Origin: an uncultured Sphingomonadaceae bacterium
GTDB taxonomy: Bacteria; Pseudomonadota; Alphaproteobacteria; Sphingomonadales; Sphingomonadaceae
NCBI GenBank assembly: GCA_946480515.1
Contig: CAMLKX010000031.1
Span: 1-12,710 of the forward strand
Reading direction: 5' to 3'
Length of the DNA: 12,710 bases
Shown one piece after another: positions 7,586 through 12,710 of the stretch (the first letter of the stretch is position 1; each line of letters opens with the position of its first letter). Under the pieces are notes generated by a model, which was not told the origin of the DNA, did no database searches, and worked only from the letters and a program-made list of their open reading frames with translations. The position numbers and the translations under genes are program-made.

Positions 7586-8002
7586 ATGGACGAGAGCAAC
7601 GCACCATCGAATCGCCGGAGCCGGCGGTCGAACGTTCTAATGGCTGCCACCATTGAAACGTCGGCTGGTGTGGTCGCGGTCAAGATGCGGAACCTCTCGG
7701 CAGAAGGCGCACTGATCGAAGGCGACGGGCTGCCGGTCGAAGGAACCGCCGTTCTGTTCCGTCGTGGTGAGCTTGCGGTTAGCGGGCACTTCGCCTGGGT
7801 GCAGGGAAATCGGGGCGGGATCGCGTTCGACGAGGGTCTGTCGCCGGAAGACGTCCTTCGGAATGTTCCGACGCCTAAACCGCGCACCGTCAGCATCTAC
7901 CGCCGGCCCGGGTTCGCGGCGCGCCAGCTCACTCCGGGCGAACGGAAAATCGCTGCCGATTACATTTTCCGCCCAGTAGGCAGCGACCGGCACGGAGAGT
8001 AG
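7586..8002 (+). CDS. Single-domain PilZ protein (putative c-di-GMP receptor)
   Basis: A 138-residue cytoplasmic protein with one PilZ domain. The two c-di-GMP contact motifs are visible: RxxxR as R10-R-S-R-R14, and (D/N)xSxxG as N36-LSAE-G41, followed by the beta-barrel pattern up to about residue 95 (FAWVQGNRGGIAFDE). The C-terminal tail (about 100-138) is basic and not part of the domain. The ATG at 7586 is needed to include RRSRR; ATG 7640 would remove it. The SD is weak (TGAAGA just upstream). It converges on a second PilZ gene with only 34 bases between their stops. Binding c-di-GMP is inferred from motifs; the output (motility, polysaccharide or other) cannot be told from the sequence. 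Confidence 0.85.
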   Translation: MDESNAPSNRRSRRSNVLMAATIETSAGVVAVKMRNLSAEGALIEGDGLPVEGTAVLFRRGELAVSGHFAWVQGNRGGIAFDEGLSPEDVLRNVPTPKPRTVSIYRRPGFAARQLTPGERKIAADYIFRPVGSDRHGE

Positions 8003-8036
8003 CGCGACTCGACGCTGTTACTCAAATCAGGGATGA

Positions 8037-8678
8037 TCAGTTGGCTGAGCGCATTTGCGTCCGGCGGGTGCGAAGCCATTCGATCAAGGATGCCAGCGGG
8101 AGGACCCGATTGAATGTCAGTCCCGCGCAACCATCCTCGCACCAGCGGACTGCGCCCGCCTGCGGTTCGAGTTCGGGCAAGGTGATCGCGACATCAGCGC
8201 TGGCCGGTAGCGCGATGTCGGTCTCCACCTTGATCCCGCCTTGCGAGATATCGAGTACGCGCATCCGGTAAGTGTTCGCGCCTTCGCGGACGATGGCGAA
8301 GCAGCCCGCTTCGATCCGCGGCATGCGGGGCCGTGCACCATCGGTAGCGGTCGAAAGCATTTCGATGACGTCGATGGGCGAGTCAAATTCAATGCCAACA
8401 TTGGACTCGCGGATCCAGGCAACGGTACCGGCCACCATCTGGCCGCTCTTGAGTTCGATCGCGACCGGTTTGCCCTGCCCAATCGGATTATAGGCGCGGA
8501 TCATCATGCCGCCTTCAGAGATATTCTTGATGAGGCAGAGTTCGCGCTGCCCATCGACCATGATCGCGCCGACTCGATAAAGCGTAAGATGGCGCGATCC
8601 ATCTCGCCGATCCCCCTCCGCCGGCTGAGGAGCAGAATCAGAAAGCGAATAAAGAGTGGTCGCCGGCTGGAAGTCCAC
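8037..8678 (-). CDS. Tandem double-PilZ-domain protein
   Basis: A 213-residue protein made of two PilZ-like units. Unit 1 has RxxxR (R25-DGS-R29) and N52-ISEGG, with the barrel to about residue 100 ending in WIRESNVGIEFDSP. Unit 2 has D143-ISQGG and a barrel ending VRWCEDGCAGLTF, but its N-terminal arginine motif is irregular (RPRMPR, 116-121, with no exact i/i+4 pair), so it may bind c-di-GMP poorly or serve another role. The start is GTG at 8678, with GAGGG (8689-8685 on this strand) 6 bases upstream. No transmembrane or enzymatic domain is present. It converges with the single-PilZ gene and diverges from the protease gene at 8883. Confidence 0.85.
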   Translation of the reverse strand: MDFQPATTLYSLSDSAPQPAEGDRRDGSRHLTLYRVGAIMVDGQRELCLIKNISEGGMMIRAYNPIGQGKPVAIELKSGQMVAGTVAWIRESNVGIEFDSPIDVIEMLSTATDGARPRMPRIEAGCFAIVREGANTYRMRVLDISQGGIKVETDIALPASADVAITLPELEPQAGAVRWCEDGCAGLTFNRVLPLASLIEWLRTRRTQMRSAN

Positions 8679-8832
8679 GTCTTGCCCTCACATCCAAGGC
8701 ACCTTGCCCGTTTGTCCAGCACGGGCTTGGCACCTTTCATTGGTTCCACTCAGCCATGCTTATTCGCGACCGGTTTACAGATAGTTGCAACTGCTCCGCT
8801 TGGGGCTGAACCGAACCGAGGCGGTATCCGAT

Positions 8833-8861
8833 TTGAATGAAATCTGGCGCCGGTGTATTTT
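8833..8861 (+). promoter_or_regulatory. Promoter for the retropepsin-like gene (and perhaps pgl)
   Basis: TTGAAT (8833-8838), 17 bases, then TATTTT (8856-8861) gives a predicted start near 8868. The strong AAGGAAGG ribosome site (8873-8880) and ATG at 8883 follow, which rules against an upstream GTG start at 8853 because that would lie within the -10 region. Confidence 0.5.
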
Positions 8862-8882
8862 CCTTGCCGTGAAAGGAAGGCG

Positions 8883-9863
8883 ATGACGTTCGCTCCTGCC
8901 GCCGCTTTGACCCTGTTGCTGGCGAACCTTGTTCCGACCGGGGCGTTCGCGGCCGAGTCGGTTGAACTGGCCGCTTCGCCCGCCAGCGTCCCCCAGCGGC
9001 TGGTCATGCAGGACGATCCCTATGACCGGATGACAGTGCCCGTGACCATCGGCGGGTCGGGTCCGTTTCACTTCCTTGTCGATACCGGCGCGGAGCAGAC
9101 AGTCATCTCACGGGAACTGGCCGACGCGCTTCAGCTCAAGCGTGGTCGAGCGGCAAAGGTCGTCGGCATCGCGAGCAGGAAGCTGGTGGAAACCGCGCTC
9201 GTGCCGAAACTTGGGCTCGGCGGCCTGCGACCGTCCAATCTGAGAGCGCCAATGTTGGCCCAGGACGATATCGGCGCGCACGGGTTGCTGGGAGTGGACA
9301 CGCTCCACCGGAATCGGGTGCTGTTCGACTTCAAGAAGCGGTCGATGACGATTTTGCCGCCGCGAGGCCCCGTCGGGGCAGAACTGGACGGGGATACCAT
9401 CGTCGTTCGCGCGCGCGAACGCAGCGGTCGCTTGATCCTGACCGATGCCTCGGCCGACGGGCAGAAGGTGCGGGGCGTGATCGATACCGGTGCCGAGACG
9501 AGCATCGGCAATCTCGCGTTGCGGGATCGGCTGATCGGCCAAGGGCGCCGTTCACCCGACATGGTCATGATCCGCTCTGCCGCCGGCGAGCTGGTGGAGC
9601 TGGAAACCTTTCGCCTGCGCCGGATGACGATCGGGAGCTTGCAACTCGGCGACGTGGTGATCGCCTTTGCCGACAGTCCTGCCTTCCGATCGATCGGCCT
9701 CGGCGACCGGCCTGCGATCCTGCTCGGCATGAATGTCCTGCGCGCATTCGACCGGGTGGCCATCGATTTCCCCGCGAAGAGACTTCATTTCGACCTGCCC
9801 GCCTCCCGCATGGTGGACCTCGGTTTCCATCGGCCCGGCGAAGCTGGGTTGCAGGAGCGCTAA
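8883..9863 (+). CDS. Exported retropepsin-like aspartyl protease with two DTGA motifs
   Basis: The 326-residue protein starts with a signal peptide (residues 1-23, cleavage after AFA). It then has two retroviral-type aspartic protease half-repeats: FLVDTGAEQTVIS (Asp67) with the later hydrophobic-hydrophobic-Gly element HGLLG (133-137), and GVIDTGAETSIG (Asp201) with AILLG (278-282). Retropepsins normally dimerise to bring two DTG aspartates together; here both lie on one chain, so an intramolecular pseudo-dimer is plausible. Substrates are unknown; the signal peptide puts it in the periplasm or envelope. ATG 8883 is preferred to GTG 8853 because of the SD AAGGAAGG and the promoter position. 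pgl follows after 34 bases and may be co-transcribed, without an evident functional link. Confidence 0.87.
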   Translation: MTFAPAAALTLLLANLVPTGAFAAESVELAASPASVPQRLVMQDDPYDRMTVPVTIGGSGPFHFLVDTGAEQTVISRELADALQLKRGRAAKVVGIASRKLVETALVPKLGLGGLRPSNLRAPMLAQDDIGAHGLLGVDTLHRNRVLFDFKKRSMTILPPRGPVGAELDGDTIVVRARERSGRLILTDASADGQKVRGVIDTGAETSIGNLALRDRLIGQGRRSPDMVMIRSAAGELVELETFRLRRMTIGSLQLGDVVIAFADSPAFRSIGLGDRPAILLGMNVLRAFDRVAIDFPAKRLHFDLPASRMVDLGFHRPGEAGLQER

Positions 9864-9897
9864 AAAGCGGCTTGGGCGATGCGCGGAGGTACGCGCG

Positions 9898-10602
9898 ATG
9901 ATCGAAGCTGAATGGTGGGACTATGACTCGGTCGATGAGCTTGCGGATGCGGTCGCGGGCGACATCGGCTTCATCATCGAAAGCGCCATCGAAGCCCGCG
10001 GCGAGGCTTTGCTCGCCCTGCCAGGGGGATCCAGCGTCCGGCCGGTGTTCGAACGGCTTGCGAAGGCCAAGCTGCCGTGGAAGCGGGTAACGATCTGCCC
10101 AACCGACGAGCGTCTGGTCCCGGTCGATCATGAGCTCAGCAATGTCCGGGGAATCGCGCAGTCCTTTCTGCCGACCGGCGCGCGCGTGATCCCCATCGGG
10201 ATCGAAAGCAATGACCACAGGGCCGCAGGGAACGCCGCGGATGCCCGGCTGCAGGACTTGCACTGGCCGCCCGACCTCGTGTGGCTGGGCATGGGCGAGG
10301 ACGGTCACACGGCAGGAATCTTTACGGGTCCAGACCTGCGCGATGCGCTTGAAGCGCCGAAAACCCGCCGCGCCGTTGGCGTGATGCCCGAACCGATGCC
10401 GGGGAGCGCTCCGGTTCCCCGAGTCACGTTGACGCGGGCGGCGATCCTATCCGCCCGGACGCTGCTGATCACCCTCCATGGCAACCCCAAGCGGGAGTTG
10501 CTGGAGCAGGCGATTGCCGACGGCCACTCGTCGAACCTGCCGATCGGGCGAGTGCTGGCCGAGGCGGAACAACCGATCGACATCCACTGGAGCGGCAACT
10601 GA
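9898..10602 (+). CDS. pgl: 6-phosphogluconolactonase
   Basis: Hydrolyses 6-phosphoglucono-1,5-lactone to 6-phosphogluconate in the cytoplasm, feeding the Entner-Doudoroff or pentose phosphate routes. The 234 residues are normal for the NagB-like Pgl family. Motifs seen are LPGGSSVRPVFERLA (41-55), TDERLVP (69-75), GMGEDGHTAGIF (131-142) and PVPRVTLTRAAILSAR in the C-terminal part. ATG at 9898 has an ideal GGAGGT at 9885-9890 with 7-base spacing. The stop abuts the GTG of the ROK sugar kinase gene (TGAGTG), a typical two-gene sugar-phosphate unit in which the kinase would supply hexose phosphate. Confidence 0.94.
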   Translation: MIEAEWWDYDSVDELADAVAGDIGFIIESAIEARGEALLALPGGSSVRPVFERLAKAKLPWKRVTICPTDERLVPVDHELSNVRGIAQSFLPTGARVIPIGIESNDHRAAGNAADARLQDLHWPPDLVWLGMGEDGHTAGIFTGPDLRDALEAPKTRRAVGVMPEPMPGSAPVPRVTLTRAAILSARTLLITLHGNPKRELLEQAIADGHSSNLPIGRVLAEAEQPIDIHWSGN

Positions 10603-11471
10603 GTGACGCTGGTCGGCGGGATCGAGGCCGGCGGGACCAAATTCGTTCTCGGTATTGGAACTGCGCCGGACGCGATCATCGCGCGCCACCGGCTCCCGAC
10701 GGGCAGGCCTGAGGAAACGATCCCCGAGGTCATCGCCTGGTTCAAGGAGCAGCCGCCGATCACCGCGTTAGGGATTGGGACCTTCGGACCGGTCGACGTT
10801 GATCCGGCCAGTCCGGACTGGGGGCGGCTTGGAGCGACCCCGAAACGGGAATGGCGCGGAGTCCGGCTGGCGTCGCGGCTGGCCGACGCGTTGGAAGTGC
10901 CCGTGTTCCTCGACACCGAGATCGGGAGGGCGATCTTGGCGGTCTGGCGGAGGCCAGGTGCGGGGCAGGGCAGGGTGATCGAATCCTGATCTATGTCACG
11001 GTTGGTACCGGGATCGGCGGCGGGGCGATTGTCGAGGGCCGACCATTGCGCGGAATTGCGCACAGCGAGATGGGCCACATTCCGGTTCGCCTGCATCCGG
11101 CAGACGGGGCGTTCGCCGGTGTTTGTCCCTCCCACGGCCGCTGCCTCGAAGGCCTGGCGAGCGGGCCCGCGATCCAGGCGCGCTGGGGGGCGCCGCTGTC
11201 CGAGCTGGCGCAGGATCACCCGGCGCACGGCATCATTGCCTTCTACCTCGCGCAATTGGCCGTTACTCTTCAGGCAATCCTGTCGCCGCAGCGAATCATT
11301 TTCGGCGGTGGAGTCATGAAGACGGCCGGACTCCTGCAGGGGGTGATCGCCGAAGTGCGAACCCTCTCCGCGGGCTATTTTGCCGGCAATCCTGCGGACA
11401 TCCTGGTCCTACCCGCCCTCGGCGACGATGCCGGACTGATCGGTGCTTTGACCTTGGCGCTGGACCGGTAA
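10603..11471 (+). pseudogene. ROK-family fructokinase, frameshifted
   Basis: Two frames together encode one ROK sugar kinase of the fructokinase type (about 289 residues, the usual size). Frame 1 (GTG 10603 to about 10942) holds the ATP-binding GIEAGGTKF (6-14) and IGTFGPVDVD. The other frame, to TAA/TAG region ending 11471, holds LAEARCGAGQG, ILIYVTVGTGIGGGAIV, the ROK signature SEMGHIPV, the zinc motif CPSHGRCLEGLASGPAI and FGGGVM. The switch falls at an imperfect tandem duplication (10934-10950); without it frame 1 stops at 10989. The segment usually written DTDVN in this family reads DTEIG here, which changes the acidic residue thought to act as catalytic base. The gene may be decaying, or one T may be missing from the assembly. 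It directly follows pgl. Confidence 0.85.
10934..10950 (+). repeat. Imperfect 9-bp tandem duplication causing the kinase frameshift
   Basis: TCTTGGCGG (10934-10942) is followed immediately by TCTGGCGG (10943-10950), which is the same unit lacking one T. A full 9-bp copy would keep the frame (ILAVLAEAR); the missing T gives a -1 shift. Relative to the family pattern DTDVNAAALAE, the second unit is the extra one. Confidence 0.75.
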
Positions 11472-11572
11472 GCATCCCAGACTTGGACTTCGTCACCATG
11501 CCGGATGCGTAACTGGTGGCACCATCGGCGGCCATTCTTCGTTGATAGGGGGCACTGACCGGGAGGTCGCAT

Positions 11573-11746
11573 TTGAATAGGCAGCGAATTGTTGCGGTAG
11601 GACTGTTGACCGAGGGCGACCTGCGCCTCCTGGGGTCGGGCTTCGACCGGCTGTGGCCTGTTGAACAAACTCCGCAGTTCGATGAATTGCTTCGCGCGAT
11701 TGACGAGGCTGACCAGCGATTGGGTCGCGAGCGCCAGGCGCGTTAG
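11573..11746 (+). CDS. Small acidic/charged protein, 57 residues, TTG start
   Basis: A short gene with a strong ribosome site, GGAGG at 11562-11566, 6 bases before TTG 11573, ending at TAG 11744-11746. The product begins MNRQRIVAVGLLTEGDLRLL, continues GSGFDRLWPVEQTPQF, and ends in a charged helix (DELLRAIDEADQRLGRERQAR). The pattern IVAVGLLT..DL..LG..FDR.(W/Y)PV(D/E)..P.F..LL.AID.AD resembles short hypothetical proteins I recall from sphingomonads, but I cannot name a function or verify this. It has no signal peptide, cysteine or membrane segment. It lies 101 bases after the broken kinase and converges with tRNA-Lys. Coding support: SD, length without stops in a plausible frame, and an amphipathic C-terminal helix. 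Confidence 0.65.
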   Translation: MNRQRIVAVGLLTEGDLRLLGSGFDRLWPVEQTPQFDELLRAIDEADQRLGRERQAR

Positions 11747-11751
11747 CGGTT

Positions 11752-11790
11752 CATCCTGTCTCGAAGCGGGACGGAATTCGGGACAGGATG
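11752..11790 (-). terminator. Long-loop inverted repeat at the 3' end of tRNA-Lys
   Basis: CATCCTGTC (11752-11760) and GACAGGATG (11782-11790) are perfectly complementary over 9 bp with a 21-base loop. On the minus strand the stem begins in the CA of the encoded CCA end of the tRNA. There is no U-run on either strand, so intrinsic termination is unproven; it could be a trailer processing hairpin, or a shared structure between the convergent small gene and the tRNA. Confidence 0.4.
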
Positions 11791-11864
11791 GTGAGCCCTG
11801 CTGGATTCGAACCAGCGACCTACTGATTAAAAGTCAGTTGCTCTACCGACTGAGCTAAGGGCCC
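11789..11864 (-). tRNA. tRNA-Lys (anticodon TTT)
   Basis: A 76-base tRNA with encoded CCA. The acceptor stem pairs GGGCCCT with AGGGCTC (one G-U pair). The D arm contains AGCTCAGTCGGTAGAGC, the anticodon arm is ACTGA / loop CTTTTAA / TCAGT with TTT at 11831-11829, and the T arm has GCTGG-TTCGAAT-CCAGC. It reads AAA/AAG lysine codons. The 5' end is 17 bases downstream of the folK stop on the same strand, so it may be co-transcribed with folK. Confidence 0.98.
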
Positions 11865-11881
11865 TGACCAGAGCGGTTCCC

Positions 11882-12364
11882 CTAATCGGCTTGTCGGCTG
11901 CGGGCAAGGCGCGCGGCCAGGTGGCGGACCGACAGCGCGCCAGTGATCCGCCAGTTCGGTGCAATCGCGCTGAGCGGACCAAGCACGAAGGCGCGGTGCG
12001 GAAGCTGCTTGTGCGGAATCGTGAGTTGCCGGCTGCGCCATGTGCCTCCGTCCCAGGCCGCGATGTCGAGATCGAGTACCCGGTCGCCCCAGCGTTTTCC
12101 GGGAGTGCGGCCGAAGTCGCGCTCAACCCTCTTGAGCGCCGCGAGCATATCGGGCGGGTCAAGTTCGGTTTCGACGAGAGCAACGGCGTTGGCGAAGTCG
12201 CGTCGAGCCTGACCATGGGCCGGGTTGAGCAGGATTGGTGAGGCATCGAACAGGTCGAAGTCGCGGTCCAGCCGGGCAATGGCGGATGCGACGACCTCGG
12301 CAGGCCGCCCGTGGCGGCCGTGACAGCGATTGGAACCGATGGCGATAGCGTAGAGGTGGGGCAC
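11882..12364 (-). CDS. folK: 2-amino-4-hydroxy-6-hydroxymethyldihydropteridine pyrophosphokinase
   Basis: Transfers pyrophosphate from ATP to 6-hydroxymethyl-7,8-dihydropterin, the step before dihydropteroate synthase in folate synthesis. The 160 residues match the family. Signatures are AIAIGSN (6-12), VERDFGRTPGKRWGDRVLDLDI (80-101, of which Asp98 and Asp100 correspond to the two magnesium-binding aspartates of the family) and IPHKQLPHRAFVLGPL (116-131). The start is GTG at 12364 with AGGGAG (12375-12370 on this strand) 5 bases upstream. Folate made here is the acceptor for the gcv pathway in the same window, though the two operons are not linked. The 5' end abuts a palindromic repeat element, and tRNA-Lys follows after 17 bases. 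Confidence 0.94.
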   Translation of the reverse strand: MPHLYAIAIGSNRCHGRHGRPAEVVASAIARLDRDFDLFDASPILLNPAHGQARRDFANAVALVETELDPPDMLAALKRVERDFGRTPGKRWGDRVLDLDIAAWDGGTWRSRQLTIPHKQLPHRAFVLGPLSAIAPNWRITGALSVRHLAARLARSRQAD

Positions 12365-12374
12365 GACCGCTCCC

Positions 12375-12449
12375 TGTCATTGGGAGCGCAGAGACGCAAT
12401 CCAGCGGCGGGGACCGGATTGCTTCGTCGCGTCGCTTCTCGCAATGACA
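12375..12449. repeat. Palindromic element resembling a dispersed intergenic repeat
   Basis: The left arm begins TGTCATTGGGAGCG and runs to GCAATCCAG (about 12404); the right arm begins CCGGATTGCTTCG (about 12414) and ends CTTCTCGCAATGACA (12449). The arms are imperfect inverted copies around a short GC-rich centre. The wording GTCATTGCGAG...GAAGCAATCC is that of a repeat found scattered through many bacterial genomes, including alphaproteobacteria; that identification is from memory. It fills the divergent gap between folK and the glycosylase gene, so it overlaps both 5' leaders. Confidence 0.65.
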
Positions 12450-12457
12450 AGGGCGTG

Positions 12458-12710
12458 ATGACGCCCGCCGATCTGTCGCCCATGCCCCAGGCTGAAGCGC
12501 CGCGCGACTGCCCCTTGTGTCCGCGCCTGGTGACGTTTCGTCAGCAATGCCGCGCCGAGTTCCCGGACTGGTGGAACGCGCCGGTGCCGGCATTCGGTGA
12601 CCCGCAGGCGTGGCTCGCAATCGCCGGTCTCGCCCCTGGCAAGCATGGAGCGAACCGCACGGGCCGCCCCTTCACCGGTGATTATGCGGGGGAGCTGCTC
12701 TACGCGACCC
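12458..12710 (+). CDS. Uracil-DNA glycosylase, family 5 (UdgB) type, 3' truncated by the window
   Basis: Base-excision repair enzyme that removes uracil, and in this family also other deaminated bases, from DNA. Only the first 84 residues are in the window. Visible features are CPLC (Cys18, Cys21), the first two iron-sulfur cysteines; EFPDWWNAPVPAFGDP; and the active-site block GLAPGKHGANRTGRPFTGDYAG (about 57-78), in which the GLAPxxHGxNRTGR form is typical of family 5. The ATG at 12458 has AAGGG at 12449-12453, only 4 bases away; GTG 12455 or ATG 12482 in the same frame are alternatives. It is divergent from folK, with the palindromic repeat in its upstream region. Confidence 0.88.
   Translation, partial: MTPADLSPMPQAEAPRDCPLCPRLVTFRQQCRAEFPDWWNAPVPAFGDPQAWLAIAGLAPGKHGANRTGRPFTGDYAGELLYAT

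Noticed and set aside
10972..10989. Programmed -1 frameshift or G-run indel near the end of the first kinase frame
   Set aside because: There is no X XXY YYZ slippery heptamer, and family spacing (LAE to the tyrosine before TVGTG is 17 residues) shows the downstream frame is already correct from LAEAR, so the shift is at 10934-10950.

Overview
The window looks like a chromosomal segment of a high-GC alphaproteobacterium, most likely a member of the Sphingomonadales. This is inferred from the gene families (split GcvPA/GcvPB behind a tandem glycine riboswitch, small PilZ proteins, a secreted retropepsin-like protein, a family-5 uracil-DNA glycosylase) and from the GC-rich codon use. No taxonomic search could be run. 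Most of the window is housekeeping metabolism; there is no CRISPR array, transposase or phage block.

Region by region. 1-389 is the 3' end of an unrecognised gene. 390-716 holds a possible promoter, a short hairpin and a tandem glycine riboswitch. It leads into a tightly packed glycine cleavage operon, gcvT-gcvH-gcvPA-gcvPB (717-5162), whose genes overlap by 1 to 4 bases at each junction and are probably translationally coupled. GcvPA/PB decarboxylate glycine onto the lipoyl arm of GcvH, and GcvT passes the methylene group to tetrahydrofolate. The riboswitch makes this pathway responsive to glycine.

Directly after, and overlapping the end of gcvPB, is what looks like the first codons of a DUF938-type methyltransferase gene (5146-5186). 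The same 20 bases recur at 6887-6906 inside an otherwise complete DUF938 gene (6842-7477). Between the two copies lies about 1.7 kb carrying one minus-strand gene for an exported, TPR-like protein of unknown function with its own promoter. The simplest reading is that this segment was inserted into a DUF938 gene that once followed gcvPB, and the gene was rescued by a new start codon.

7586-8678 holds two convergent PilZ genes (one single-domain, one double-domain), probable c-di-GMP receptors. 8883-11471 runs rightward: a secreted retropepsin-like aspartyl protease with two DTGA motifs, 6-phosphogluconolactonase (pgl), and a ROK-family fructokinase broken by an imperfect 9-base tandem duplication. 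A 57-codon gene with a TTG start and a strong ribosome binding site lies at 11573-11746. On the minus strand, folK is followed 17 bases later by a tRNA-Lys(TTT) gene. The window ends in a divergent uracil-DNA glycosylase gene (12458 to the edge), separated from folK by a palindromic element that resembles a dispersed genomic repeat.

The points most worth a second look are the DUF938 interruption with its cargo gene, the frameshifted fructokinase and the unlisted 57-residue protein. I did not find a convincing undescribed multi-gene system.
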